DNA of 64,000 nucleotides from Variovorax paradoxus. GTDB taxonomy: Bacteria > Pseudomonadota > Gammaproteobacteria > Burkholderiales > Burkholderiaceae_C. Below, one piece after another: positions 56,688 to 64,000 of this stretch (within the stretch, counting starts at the first letter, position 1; every line of letters begins with the position of its first letter). Under the pieces are notes generated by a model. It was given only the letters and a program-made list of their open reading frames with translations, was not told where the DNA came from and made no database searches. Both the position numbers and the translations under genes were made by a program. Where the stretch lies: the NCBI RefSeq assembly GCF_902712855.1, contig NZ_LR743507.1, forward strand, positions 5,132,001 through 5,196,000, in the 5' to 3' direction.

Positions 56688-57678
56688 AGGCGTGCTGCTC
56701 GGCATCGGCTGCGTCGCGCTGCTGCTGGCGGCCGGCGGACTGCTGCTGTGGCAATGGGCCAGGCGGCGCCAGGCGCGCCAGGCGACCGAGCGGCACCTGA
56801 ACCAGCAGATCCTGGCCACGGCCGCCGTGATGTCGACACCGGTGCCGATGCCGCTGCGCGACCTGCCGAACGAGGGCCTGACCGCAGGGCTGACCGACCC
56901 CTGGCTCGACGCCGAATCCGCCGCCGCTGCGCCTGCCAGGCCGGTGAACCTGCTCGAGCGCGCGCTGCCGGACTGGCTCGTGGGCGTGATCGATCCGCGC
57001 ATCGCCGCACTGGTGCTGGCCGTGGGCCTCGCGCTGTGCCTGCTGGCCGGCGTGTTCGGCGGCATCTGGGCCGCCTTGGGCACCCTGTTCGTGCTGGCGC
57101 TCGCCGCAAGCTTCACCGTCTGGCTGCGGCTGCAGAAGTTCCGCCGCAAGCTGGTGACCCAGTTGCCCTCCTACATCGACGCGATGGTGCGGCTCATCAC
57201 CATCGGCAATTCGACGCAGGCGGCCTTCCAGCTGGCCATCGCGACGACGCAGGCGCCCCTGCGCGGCCACCTCGAGCGCTCCGCCGCGCTGGTGCGCGCG
57301 GGCATGGACCTCGACCGCGCGCTGCACCAGACGGCCACCAGCGTGCGCGTCGAAGAGATGTTCCTGCTGGCGTCCATCCTGGGCCTGGGCGTGCGCTACG
57401 GCGGCCGCGCCGACCTGCTGCTCGAGCGCGTGGGCAACTTCATGCGCGACCGCGAGCAGGCCGAGCAGGAACTGGTGGCCATGTCGGCCGAGACGCGCCT
57501 GTCGGCCTGGATCCTCGGCCTGCTGCCGGTGGGCGTGAGCGCGTTCCTCATCCTCACCAACCCCGGCTACTTCATGAGCATGTGGAATGACGGCACCGGC
57601 CGCATGCTGATCTTTTCGGCGGTCGCGCTGCAGCTGACGGGCGCGGCGCTGCTCTACCGACTGGCGAGGCTCGCATGA
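56680..57678 (+). CDS. tadB: Tad inner-membrane platform protein TadB
   Basis: This is a 332-aa protein with N-terminal membrane segment VLLGIGCVALLLAAGGLLLWQW, a second pair near residues 105-150, and the GspF-like cytoplasmic domain (KLVTQLPSYIDAMVRLITIGNSTQAAFQLA). A C-terminal pair of helices completes it. The GTG start at 56680 overlaps the cpaF end by 8 nt. An upstream ATG would extend it into the cpaF coding region by 23 residues and is not needed. It acts with TadC. Confidence 0.9.
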   Translation: MREGVLLGIGCVALLLAAGGLLLWQWARRRQARQATERHLNQQILATAAVMSTPVPMPLRDLPNEGLTAGLTDPWLDAESAAAAPARPVNLLERALPDWLVGVIDPRIAALVLAVGLALCLLAGVFGGIWAALGTLFVLALAASFTVWLRLQKFRRKLVTQLPSYIDAMVRLITIGNSTQAAFQLAIATTQAPLRGHLERSAALVRAGMDLDRALHQTATSVRVEEMFLLASILGLGVRYGGRADLLLERVGNFMRDREQAEQELVAMSAETRLSAWILGLLPVGVSAFLILTNPGYFMSMWNDGTGRMLIFSAVALQLTGAALLYRLARLA

Positions 57679-58640
57679 CGCTCACACCCGATCGACTCGC
57701 CGTCATCAGCCTCGCGCTGCTCGCCCTGGGCCTGCTGGCCGGCGCAGGCGCGCTCATTGCCGGCGAGCTGCGCCGCACGCGCAGCGGGCAGGTCATCGGC
57801 CGCGCCATCCGGCAGGCCGGTGCAGTGCCGGCGGACCTCGCGCCGGCCGCGGCGCCCGCCACGGACGCCGACGCACCGGTGCCGTCCGACGTCGAGCTGC
57901 CGTTCCACTGGCTCGACTCCAGGCTCGGCCGCGCGCTGGTGGCGGACGAGGATCGCAACCTCATCGACCAGTGCGGCCTGCCCTCGAAGCGCACGCAGCT
58001 GGTGTTCCTGGTCACCCGCGTGCTGCTCGCGGTGCTGCTGCCCTTTGTGGTCTACGTGGTGTGGAGCGACGGGCATGCGCAACGTACCGTCGTGACCGTG
58101 CTGGCGGCCTCTTTCGCGATCGGCTTCATGGGACCCAAGTGGCTGCTCGGCCGGCTCGCCGCGCGCAGGCGCGAACGCGCCGCGCAGGAGCTGCCGCTGT
58201 TCATCGACCTGTTGCGGCTGCTGCAAGGCGTGGGCCTGAGCCTCGACCAGAGCCTTCAGATCATGGCGACCGACTTCTCGCACGTTCTGCACGTGCTCGG
58301 CTACGAGCTGACGCTGGCCAACAACCAGTACAGCCGCGGCCGCACCCGCGAACATTCGCTGCATCGCCTCGCCACGCTGCACAGGAGCGAAGACATGCGC
58401 GGCCTGGTCTCGCTGCTGGTGCAGGTCGACCGGCACGGCGGTGCGGTGCAGGAACCGCTTCGCGTCTTCAGCGACCGGTTGCGCGAAAGCCGCCGCTCGG
58501 AGCTGAAGGGACGCATCGGGAAGATCACCGTGAAGATGACCGGCGTCATGGTGACCACGCTGCTGCCGGCGCTGGTCATCGTCACCGCGGGGCCTGGGTT
58601 CATCGCGATATTCCGTTCACTGGGGGCCATCGGCAAATGA
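57675..58640 (+). CDS. tadC: Tad inner-membrane platform protein TadC
   Basis: This is a 321-aa paralogue of TadB with an N-terminal helix, central hydrophobic pair and the GspF-like domain (ELPLFIDLLRLLQGVGLSLDQSLQIMATDF...LVQVDRHGGAVQEPLRVFSDRLRESR). The C-terminal helix is VMVTTLLPALVIVTAGPGFIAIF. It overlaps tadB and tadD by 4 nt each (ATGA junctions). Confidence 0.9.
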   Translation: MTLTPDRLAVISLALLALGLLAGAGALIAGELRRTRSGQVIGRAIRQAGAVPADLAPAAAPATDADAPVPSDVELPFHWLDSRLGRALVADEDRNLIDQCGLPSKRTQLVFLVTRVLLAVLLPFVVYVVWSDGHAQRTVVTVLAASFAIGFMGPKWLLGRLAARRRERAAQELPLFIDLLRLLQGVGLSLDQSLQIMATDFSHVLHVLGYELTLANNQYSRGRTREHSLHRLATLHRSEDMRGLVSLLVQVDRHGGAVQEPLRVFSDRLRESRRSELKGRIGKITVKMTGVMVTTLLPALVIVTAGPGFIAIFRSLGAIGK

Positions 58641-59575
58641 AAACCATCGAGTCACCGGTGCGTGCGCACCGCGCCGCACGCCTGCTGGCCATGGCCGCGA
58701 CCGCGGCCGCGGCCATGGCGCTCACCGCCTGCGGCGCGCTCAAGGACCAGTACGCCGCCAGCGCCGACGCCCAGCAGCGCGCGGCCGCCGAATCCGCCGC
58801 CGAAACCAGGGCCGGCGCCACCGTCGACACCAGGGCCACCTACCTCAAGCTCGTCGAACAGATGCAGAAGGAAGGCCTGTGGTTCGCATCGCTCGCGCAC
58901 ATCGATGCGCTGGAGCAGCGCTGGGGCGTGTCGCCGGAATCCACGCGCATGCGTGCCGACGCACTGCGCCAGACCGACCAGGCCGCGGCCAGCGCGGAGG
59001 CCTACAAGCGGCTGATGGGAACGCCGCTCGAAGGGGCCGGCTATCGCGGGCTCGGCCTGCTTGCCGGCGCGCGCGGCAGCTACGCGGAAGCCGCGCAGTT
59101 GCTTCGGCAGGCGCAGCGCCAGGCCCCGACGGACGCCCTGCTGCTGAGCGACCTGGGCTACGCCAGCCTGCGCGCGGGCCAGGTCGAGGAGGCCCGGTTG
59201 CCGCTCATGCAGGCGCTGCAGCTGCGCCCCGACAGCACGCAGGCACAGACCAACCTCGCGCTGTACCTGGAGGCCACCGGCCAGCGCGAACAGGCGGACC
59301 GGCTGATGGAAACCAACCGCATGTCCCCGGCCACGCGTGCCGCGGTCCGCGAGGCCGCGATGCAGCTGCGCGCCGGGCGCGAGGCGCCGCTGAACGTCGG
59401 CAGCGCGGTGAGCGCTCCACGCGGCGATGCGGGCACACCGCCGCCGCCCCTGATGCTCAAGGCATCGCGCTGGGCCGGCACCGGCGGCGTCCGCACCGCC
59501 AGCCAGCTGAATCCGTCCGTCGCGGACCCCGCGTTGTCGCTGTCACCGAGCGCGAGCTCTCGAGGTACCCCATGA
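58637..59575 (+). CDS. tadD: TPR lipoprotein TadD
   Basis: This is a 312-aa lipoprotein (AMAATAAAAMALTAC, lipobox cysteine near residue 32) with TPR repeats (LVEQMQKEGLWFASLAHIDAL, GYRGLGLLAGARGSYAEAAQLL, LLLSDLGYASLRAGQVEEARLPLMQAL, TNLALYLEATGQREQADRLM). TadD is thought to act as a pilotin for the Tad secretin. Start ATG 58637 overlaps the tadC stop, and the end overlaps the DUF3613 gene. Confidence 0.88.
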   Translation: MKTIESPVRAHRAARLLAMAATAAAAMALTACGALKDQYAASADAQQRAAAESAAETRAGATVDTRATYLKLVEQMQKEGLWFASLAHIDALEQRWGVSPESTRMRADALRQTDQAAASAEAYKRLMGTPLEGAGYRGLGLLAGARGSYAEAAQLLRQAQRQAPTDALLLSDLGYASLRAGQVEEARLPLMQALQLRPDSTQAQTNLALYLEATGQREQADRLMETNRMSPATRAAVREAAMQLRAGREAPLNVGSAVSAPRGDAGTPPPPLMLKASRWAGTGGVRTASQLNPSVADPALSLSPSASSRGTP

Positions 59576-60042
59576 AGAAACCCAACGTCGTCCGCCTTGC
59601 AGCACTGTCTTCCACCGTCGGGCTGTCGGTCCTGTCGATGGCCTTCGCCACGGCCGCGCTGGCGCAGGAACCTGCAGCTGCCAGGCCGGCCGCGCCTGCG
59701 CCTGCGAGCGCACAGGCACAGCCGCAGGCGTCCGTGGCCGTGCCCGCTCCCGTTGCCGCGCCGGCACAGAACGAAGAAGCGATGGCCGGCGAGCCGGAGG
59801 TGCTGTACGAGTACGAGCGCGTGCAGGTGGGCGACGCGACGCAGGACCTGCTCGCATGGCAGCGCAGCGGCGAGATCGCCTCGCCCACGCCGCGCCCCAT
59901 CGCCGGCAACGTGGCGAACCGCAGCTACGAGCGCTACCTGAAGAGCTTCGAGTTTCCGATTCCCGAGCGCATGAATTCGACCGTGAAGACCTCCGGCGGC
60001 TCGGGCAGCGGATCGGGCAGCAGTTCAGCCGCCCCCAGATAA
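59572..60042 (+). CDS. DUF3613 family protein of the Tad locus
   Basis: This is a 156-aa secreted protein (LAALSSTVGLSVLSMAFATAALAQ) with a Pro/Ala/Gln-rich linker and the conserved C-terminal block QVGDATQDLLAWQRSGEIASPTPRPIAGNVANRSYERYLKSFEFPIPE, typical of DUF3613 proteins encoded in betaproteobacterial Tad loci. The tail is Gly/Ser-rich. Its role in pilus assembly is unknown. It overlaps tadD by 4 nt. Confidence 0.85.
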   Translation: MKKPNVVRLAALSSTVGLSVLSMAFATAALAQEPAAARPAAPAPASAQAQPQASVAVPAPVAAPAQNEEAMAGEPEVLYEYERVQVGDATQDLLAWQRSGEIASPTPRPIAGNVANRSYERYLKSFEFPIPERMNSTVKTSGGSGSGSGSSSAAPR

Positions 60043-60073
60043 GGCCCCGCGCCCATCCGCCCACGGCATCGCC

Positions 60074-60547
60074 ATGAGGACACCCCCCACTCGCGCCACG
60101 GCGCGCCGCCAGCGCGGCGCGTATGCCATCGAGTTCGCCCTGGTGTTCCTCATCTTCTTCGGCGTGCTGTACGGGATCATCTGCTATGGGCTGCTGTTCG
60201 CGTTCCGGATGGGCATGCAGAACGCGGCCGAGGAAGGCGCGCGGGCGGCATTGCGTTATCAGCCGACACTGCAGGCAAGGCAGGACCGGGCCAGGACCGT
60301 CGCGGAGCAGAGCGTGAGCTGGCTGCCGGTCACGGTGACACGCAGTGCTCAGGCCACGGTCTGCCGCGTCGCCGGCAATGTGTGCAACACCCCGGCTTGC
60401 GGTCCGGAATGGGACGCGCGATGCCAGATGGTCGTGACCATCACGGCGACCAACATGCGCGGCCTCCTGCCACCATTGCCGGATTTCGCCATGCCGGACG
60501 AGATCGTCGGCCAGGCGAGCATGCTGCTCGACGGGAGGGCACCATGA
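60074..60547 (+). CDS. tadE: Pseudopilin TadE
   Basis: This is a 157-aa TadE-like protein. A basic leader (MRTPPTRATARRQRG) precedes the hydrophobic AYAIEFALVFLIFFGVLYGIICYGLLFAF, with the Glu at position +5 of the processed form. It is followed by QNAAEEGARAA, the TadE signature. The four cysteines near residues 97-117 may form disulfides. It overlaps tadF by 4 nt. Confidence 0.9.
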   Translation: MRTPPTRATARRQRGAYAIEFALVFLIFFGVLYGIICYGLLFAFRMGMQNAAEEGARAALRYQPTLQARQDRARTVAEQSVSWLPVTVTRSAQATVCRVAGNVCNTPACGPEWDARCQMVVTITATNMRGLLPPLPDFAMPDEIVGQASMLLDGRAP

Positions 60548-61008
60548 GCGCCGCGCATCGCCAGCGCGGCGTGGCAGCGGTCGAGTTCGCGCTCGTCTTC
60601 GTGATCCTGTTCAGCGTGGTGTACGCGCTGGCCACCTTCGGCGCCGTGCTCTACACGCAGCAGACGGTGACCCGTGCGGCGGAAGAAGGCGCGCGCGCGG
60701 CCGGTCTCATCACCGCACCGGTCACCGGCGACCCGCGCGTGAAAGACGCTGTCTACGATTCGCTGGCCCAGTCGTTGGTCGTGCCGGTCTCCGCCAACAC
60801 CAGCGTCGCCACCAGGCGAAGCTGGATCGTTTCCAACGTCGATGTCACCGCGGCCGCGAGCGGAGCCGGCACCGGCGCCAGCTTCGTCGTCACCGTGAGC
60901 TATCCGTACAGCGCCAATCGCCTGCTGCCGACCATGCCGCTGCTCGACACCAGTCAATGGATGCCCGACCGGTTGCTGAGCCGTTCGACCATCGCGATTC
61001 GATCATGA
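60544..61008 (+). CDS. tadF: Pseudopilin TadF (TadE family)
   Basis: This is a 154-aa TadE-family protein, MSAAHRQRGVAAVEFALVFVILFSVVYALATFGAVLYTQQTVTRAAEEGARAAG. The RG/VAAVEFALV cleavage site and AAEEGARAA helix mirror TadE. The soluble domain lacks the cysteines of its neighbour. It overlaps tadE and tadG by 4 nt at each end. Confidence 0.88.
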   Translation: MSAAHRQRGVAAVEFALVFVILFSVVYALATFGAVLYTQQTVTRAAEEGARAAGLITAPVTGDPRVKDAVYDSLAQSLVVPVSANTSVATRRSWIVSNVDVTAAASGAGTGASFVVTVSYPYSANRLLPTMPLLDTSQWMPDRLLSRSTIAIRS

Positions 61009-63086
61009 GGAGAGTCATCGCCATGAACGTCTCCTGCCGGATGTCTTCGCGCCGGTCGCGCGGCTCGGTGCTGGTCACCACCGCGATCGCACTCAGCCTC
61101 ATCGTCATCACGCTGCTCGGGACGCAGATCGGCTACCTGATGCTCGTGAAGCGCGAACTCCAGAAGACGGCCGACCTGGCGGCGCTGTCGGGGGCGCAAT
61201 CGCTGCAGCCGTTCAGTTGCACCGACGCCAAGAGTGCCGCGGTGACGAACGCGGTGCAGAACATGCCGCCGCTGCTGCCGCCGCTGGCCGCTGCGGATGT
61301 CGAGTGCGGCAACTGGGATCCGGACAAGCGCGAGGGTCCCCAGCATTTCGGCGCGCCCGATACCGGCCAGTTCTTCAACGCGGTGCGCGTGCAGCTGTCG
61401 CGCACGCCGGCGCTGCTGCTGCCGAGCATCTCGGGCGGCCAGCCATTCACGCTCACCGTGCAGGCCCTGGCGGCGCAAAGGCAGCCGCTGGCCTCGCTGA
61501 GCATCCGCAGTACGCTGCTGACCGTCGACAGCAAACAGTCGGACTTGCTCAACGCACTCCTCGGCGGCCTGCTCGGCGGTTCGCTGACCGTCACCGCGGC
61601 CGGTTGGCAGGGGTTGCTCGACACGAACGTCAAGCTGCTCAGCTTCCTAGACCAGCTCAAGCTCGACCTGAACATCAGCGCGGCGAACTACGACCAGGTG
61701 CTGGCAACCAATGTCGATGCCGGCGTGCTGCTGCAGGCCATGATCACGGTGATGGAGCGCAGCGGTGCCACCGCGACGGCCTCTGTCCAGGCGCTCAAGA
61801 GCTTGCTGGTGTCGGTGCAAGCCGCGCCCTTCACGCTCAAGCTCGCCGACCTCCTTGGCGTGGCCAGCGGCACGGACGCGGCCGGGTTGAGCACCGAGCT
61901 CCAGTTGTTCCAGCTCGTGCAGGGCATGATCCAGGTCGCGAACGGAAAGAACGGCCTGGCCGCGGACGTGCCGGTCACCGTGCCCGGCATCGCGAACATC
62001 ACCACGAAGGTTCGCGTGGTCGAGCCGCCGCAGGTCTCCGCCGTGGGCAACCCGGCGCTCATCAACGCCAGCCTCGGCGTCGGCGACCCCAACAGGATCT
62101 ACGTGCGCACGGCGCAGGTGCGCGTGCTGCTGTCGGTGGACCTCAGCAAGATCACGGGCGTGCTGTCGAACGTGCTGTCCACGGTGACGGCCGCGCTCTC
62201 GCCCATCATCAACTTCCTCAACAGCGTTCTGACGCTGAATCTCGGAACCATCCTTTCCGACCTGGTCGCAACGGTGGCGTGCGGCGGCATCTTCCCCGCC
62301 TGCCAGGTCACGCAGGTCATCTACGCCGAGGCGCTTCCTGCCCCCATCGATATCGGCATCAGTTCGGGCAACGGTTCGGCGCTCGTGACCGGCCACGCGT
62401 GCAACGCCGCGGACAGCAAGTCGCTGAACGTACTGGCCAACACCAGCGTGGCGCGCCTCAATGTAGGCACCGTCTCGAACATCTTCTCGTCCTCGCAGCC
62501 CGCGACCGCCGCACCGGTGAGGATCGTCGAAATCGGCTACCGCGAGGCCAAGTTCGACAGCTGTGTTCTCTCGCTCATCTGCAGTCCGAAGAAATGGAAG
62601 ACGGCGAGCGGAACGTTCGTGGAGAACATCGCCAACGCCAAGAAAACGGTGATCTCGGGATTGGGCCTTGTCGTCAATTCGGACATCGGCGGCAGCGTGA
62701 GCGGCACGGCGCTGACCTACATCTCGCCCTCGGCGGCGAACCTCCCCGAGATCGATGCGGCGCCCTATGACGGCGTCGGGCCGGACCCCTCGTTCAAGGC
62801 GATCAGCGCATCCTCGATCGTCAAGAGCCTGGGAAGCACGCTCGGCGGCATCCAGATCCGGCCGTATTCGAGCGACAGCAGCGGCATCCTCGGCGGGCTT
62901 CTCAACGGCACCCTCTCCCTCATCAGCAATCTGCTGAGCACGCTGCAGACGATGATCAACAACGCGCTGGGCCCGCTGCTCGATCCGACGGTCAACGCAT
63001 TGCTCGACCTGCTGGGCATCGATCTCGCGAAAGCGGAGATCGGCGCCCGCCTTTCATGCAACCGTGGCGCCGAGCTGGTCTACTGA
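61005..63086 (+). CDS. tadG: Large TadG-like pilus-associated protein
   Basis: This is a 693-aa protein. The N-terminal membrane segment GSVLVTTAIALSLIVITLLGTQIGYLMLVKRELQKTADLAALSGAQSL has the TadG/TadE-type pseudopilin start with RELQKTADLAALSGA. The long remainder is extracellular or periplasmic, rich in hydrophobic leucine stretches (LLNALLGGLLGGSL, NALLDLLGIDLAKAEIGARLSC) and several cysteines. It is longer than most TadG proteins (about 400-600 aa) and lacks an obvious vWA motif. ATG 61005 overlaps tadF. Confidence 0.85.
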   Translation: MRRVIAMNVSCRMSSRRSRGSVLVTTAIALSLIVITLLGTQIGYLMLVKRELQKTADLAALSGAQSLQPFSCTDAKSAAVTNAVQNMPPLLPPLAAADVECGNWDPDKREGPQHFGAPDTGQFFNAVRVQLSRTPALLLPSISGGQPFTLTVQALAAQRQPLASLSIRSTLLTVDSKQSDLLNALLGGLLGGSLTVTAAGWQGLLDTNVKLLSFLDQLKLDLNISAANYDQVLATNVDAGVLLQAMITVMERSGATATASVQALKSLLVSVQAAPFTLKLADLLGVASGTDAAGLSTELQLFQLVQGMIQVANGKNGLAADVPVTVPGIANITTKVRVVEPPQVSAVGNPALINASLGVGDPNRIYVRTAQVRVLLSVDLSKITGVLSNVLSTVTAALSPIINFLNSVLTLNLGTILSDLVATVACGGIFPACQVTQVIYAEALPAPIDIGISSGNGSALVTGHACNAADSKSLNVLANTSVARLNVGTVSNIFSSSQPATAAPVRIVEIGYREAKFDSCVLSLICSPKKWKTASGTFVENIANAKKTVISGLGLVVNSDIGGSVSGTALTYISPSAANLPEIDAAPYDGVGPDPSFKAISASSIVKSLGSTLGGIQIRPYSSDSSGILGGLLNGTLSLISNLLSTLQTMINNALGPLLDPTVNALLDLLGIDLAKAEIGARLSCNRGAELVY

Positions 63087-63102
63087 AATCCGTTCTTCCG
63101 AC

Positions 63103-64000
<898 letters not shown>

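Noticed and set aside
55320..57149. 609-codon minus-strand frame across cpaF and tadB
   Set aside because: It is a shadow of two strongly supported plus-strand Tad genes with Walker and GspF-like motifs.

Overview
The window is about 64 kb of very GC-rich (upper 60s percent) chromosome with the gene content of a Comamonadaceae betaproteobacterium, most probably Variovorax or a close relative. The indicators are several orphan Bug/TctC-type periplasmic binding proteins, an extended Rtc/Rsr RNA-repair operon, a betaproteobacterial Tad pilus locus with a DUF3613 gene, and an aromatic catabolic repertoire of hydroquinone dioxygenase plus beta-ketoadipate pathway. The genus is inferred from content only. 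No phage, integrase or intact insertion sequence was seen. The only mobile-looking item is a 271-bp palindromic MITE-like element.

Region 1 (1-7553). The tail of a class III cyclase gene and a small secreted repeat protein precede a minus-strand catabolic cluster: Bug binding protein, amidohydrolase-type aromatic decarboxylase, FAD hydroxybenzoate monooxygenase, AAHS-type aromatic acid transporter, DoxX protein and maleylacetate reductase. A divergent MarR regulator reads from a promoter carrying two CTTGA-N4-TCAAG palindromes.

Region 2 (7584-22528) is the most interesting part. A minus-strand RNA-repair operon runs rsr (Ro/TROVE) - an array of structured RNAs - 167-aa protein - rtcB - 95-aa protein - zinc-ribbon protein - RNase Z - RlaP-like nucleotidyltransferase - 691-aa protein - rtcA. 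It starts at a consensus sigma-54 promoter and faces a divergent rtcR. The RNA array at 15524-16200 holds four Y-RNA-like elements with a shared two-helix Rsr-type stem. Three of them end in tRNA mimics whose parts are in permuted order (T arm, closed acceptor hairpin, then D arm). A fifth RNA of about 233 nt has matched tRNA acceptor ends and an encoded CCA. Beyond rtcR are a secreted SH3-like protein, a 2H phosphoesterase, a small phosphatase-like protein and an SMI1/KNR4 protein.

Region 3 (22585-31321) is mixed housekeeping and accessory DNA: an exonuclease, a lipoprotein hydrolase, an ornithine cyclodeaminase-family reductase, the MITE-like palindrome, three tandem paralogous small proteins of unknown family, a methyltransferase, a secreted repeat protein, a stand-alone RadC-type JAMM protein, a DJ-1/PfpI protein, a ribbon-helix-helix protein and a DUF2185 protein.

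Region 4 (31380-47698) is aromatic ring-cleavage metabolism. pcaI-pcaJ-pcaF and two Bug genes lie divergent from an IclR regulator. Then come a third Bug gene, a complete Liv-type ABC importer, a 4-hydroxymuconic semialdehyde dehydrogenase and the two-subunit hydroquinone 1,2-dioxygenase (hapE, hapD, hapC order on the map), with a LysR regulator upstream. With region 1 these genes could form one route: 3-hydroxybenzoate, gentisate, hydroquinone, 4-hydroxymuconic semialdehyde, maleylacetate, 3-oxoadipate, acetyl-CoA plus succinyl-CoA. A third copy of the MarR-type palindrome in front of hapD supports that link.

Region 5 (47840-64000) contains a frameshifted TPR gene, an L,D-transpeptidase, and a complete Tad/Flp pilus operon (flp, cpaA, cpaB, cpaC, cpaE, cpaF, tadB, tadC, tadD, DUF3613, tadE, tadF, tadG) with tight or overlapping junctions. 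It ends in a sigma-54 activator gene cut by the window edge.
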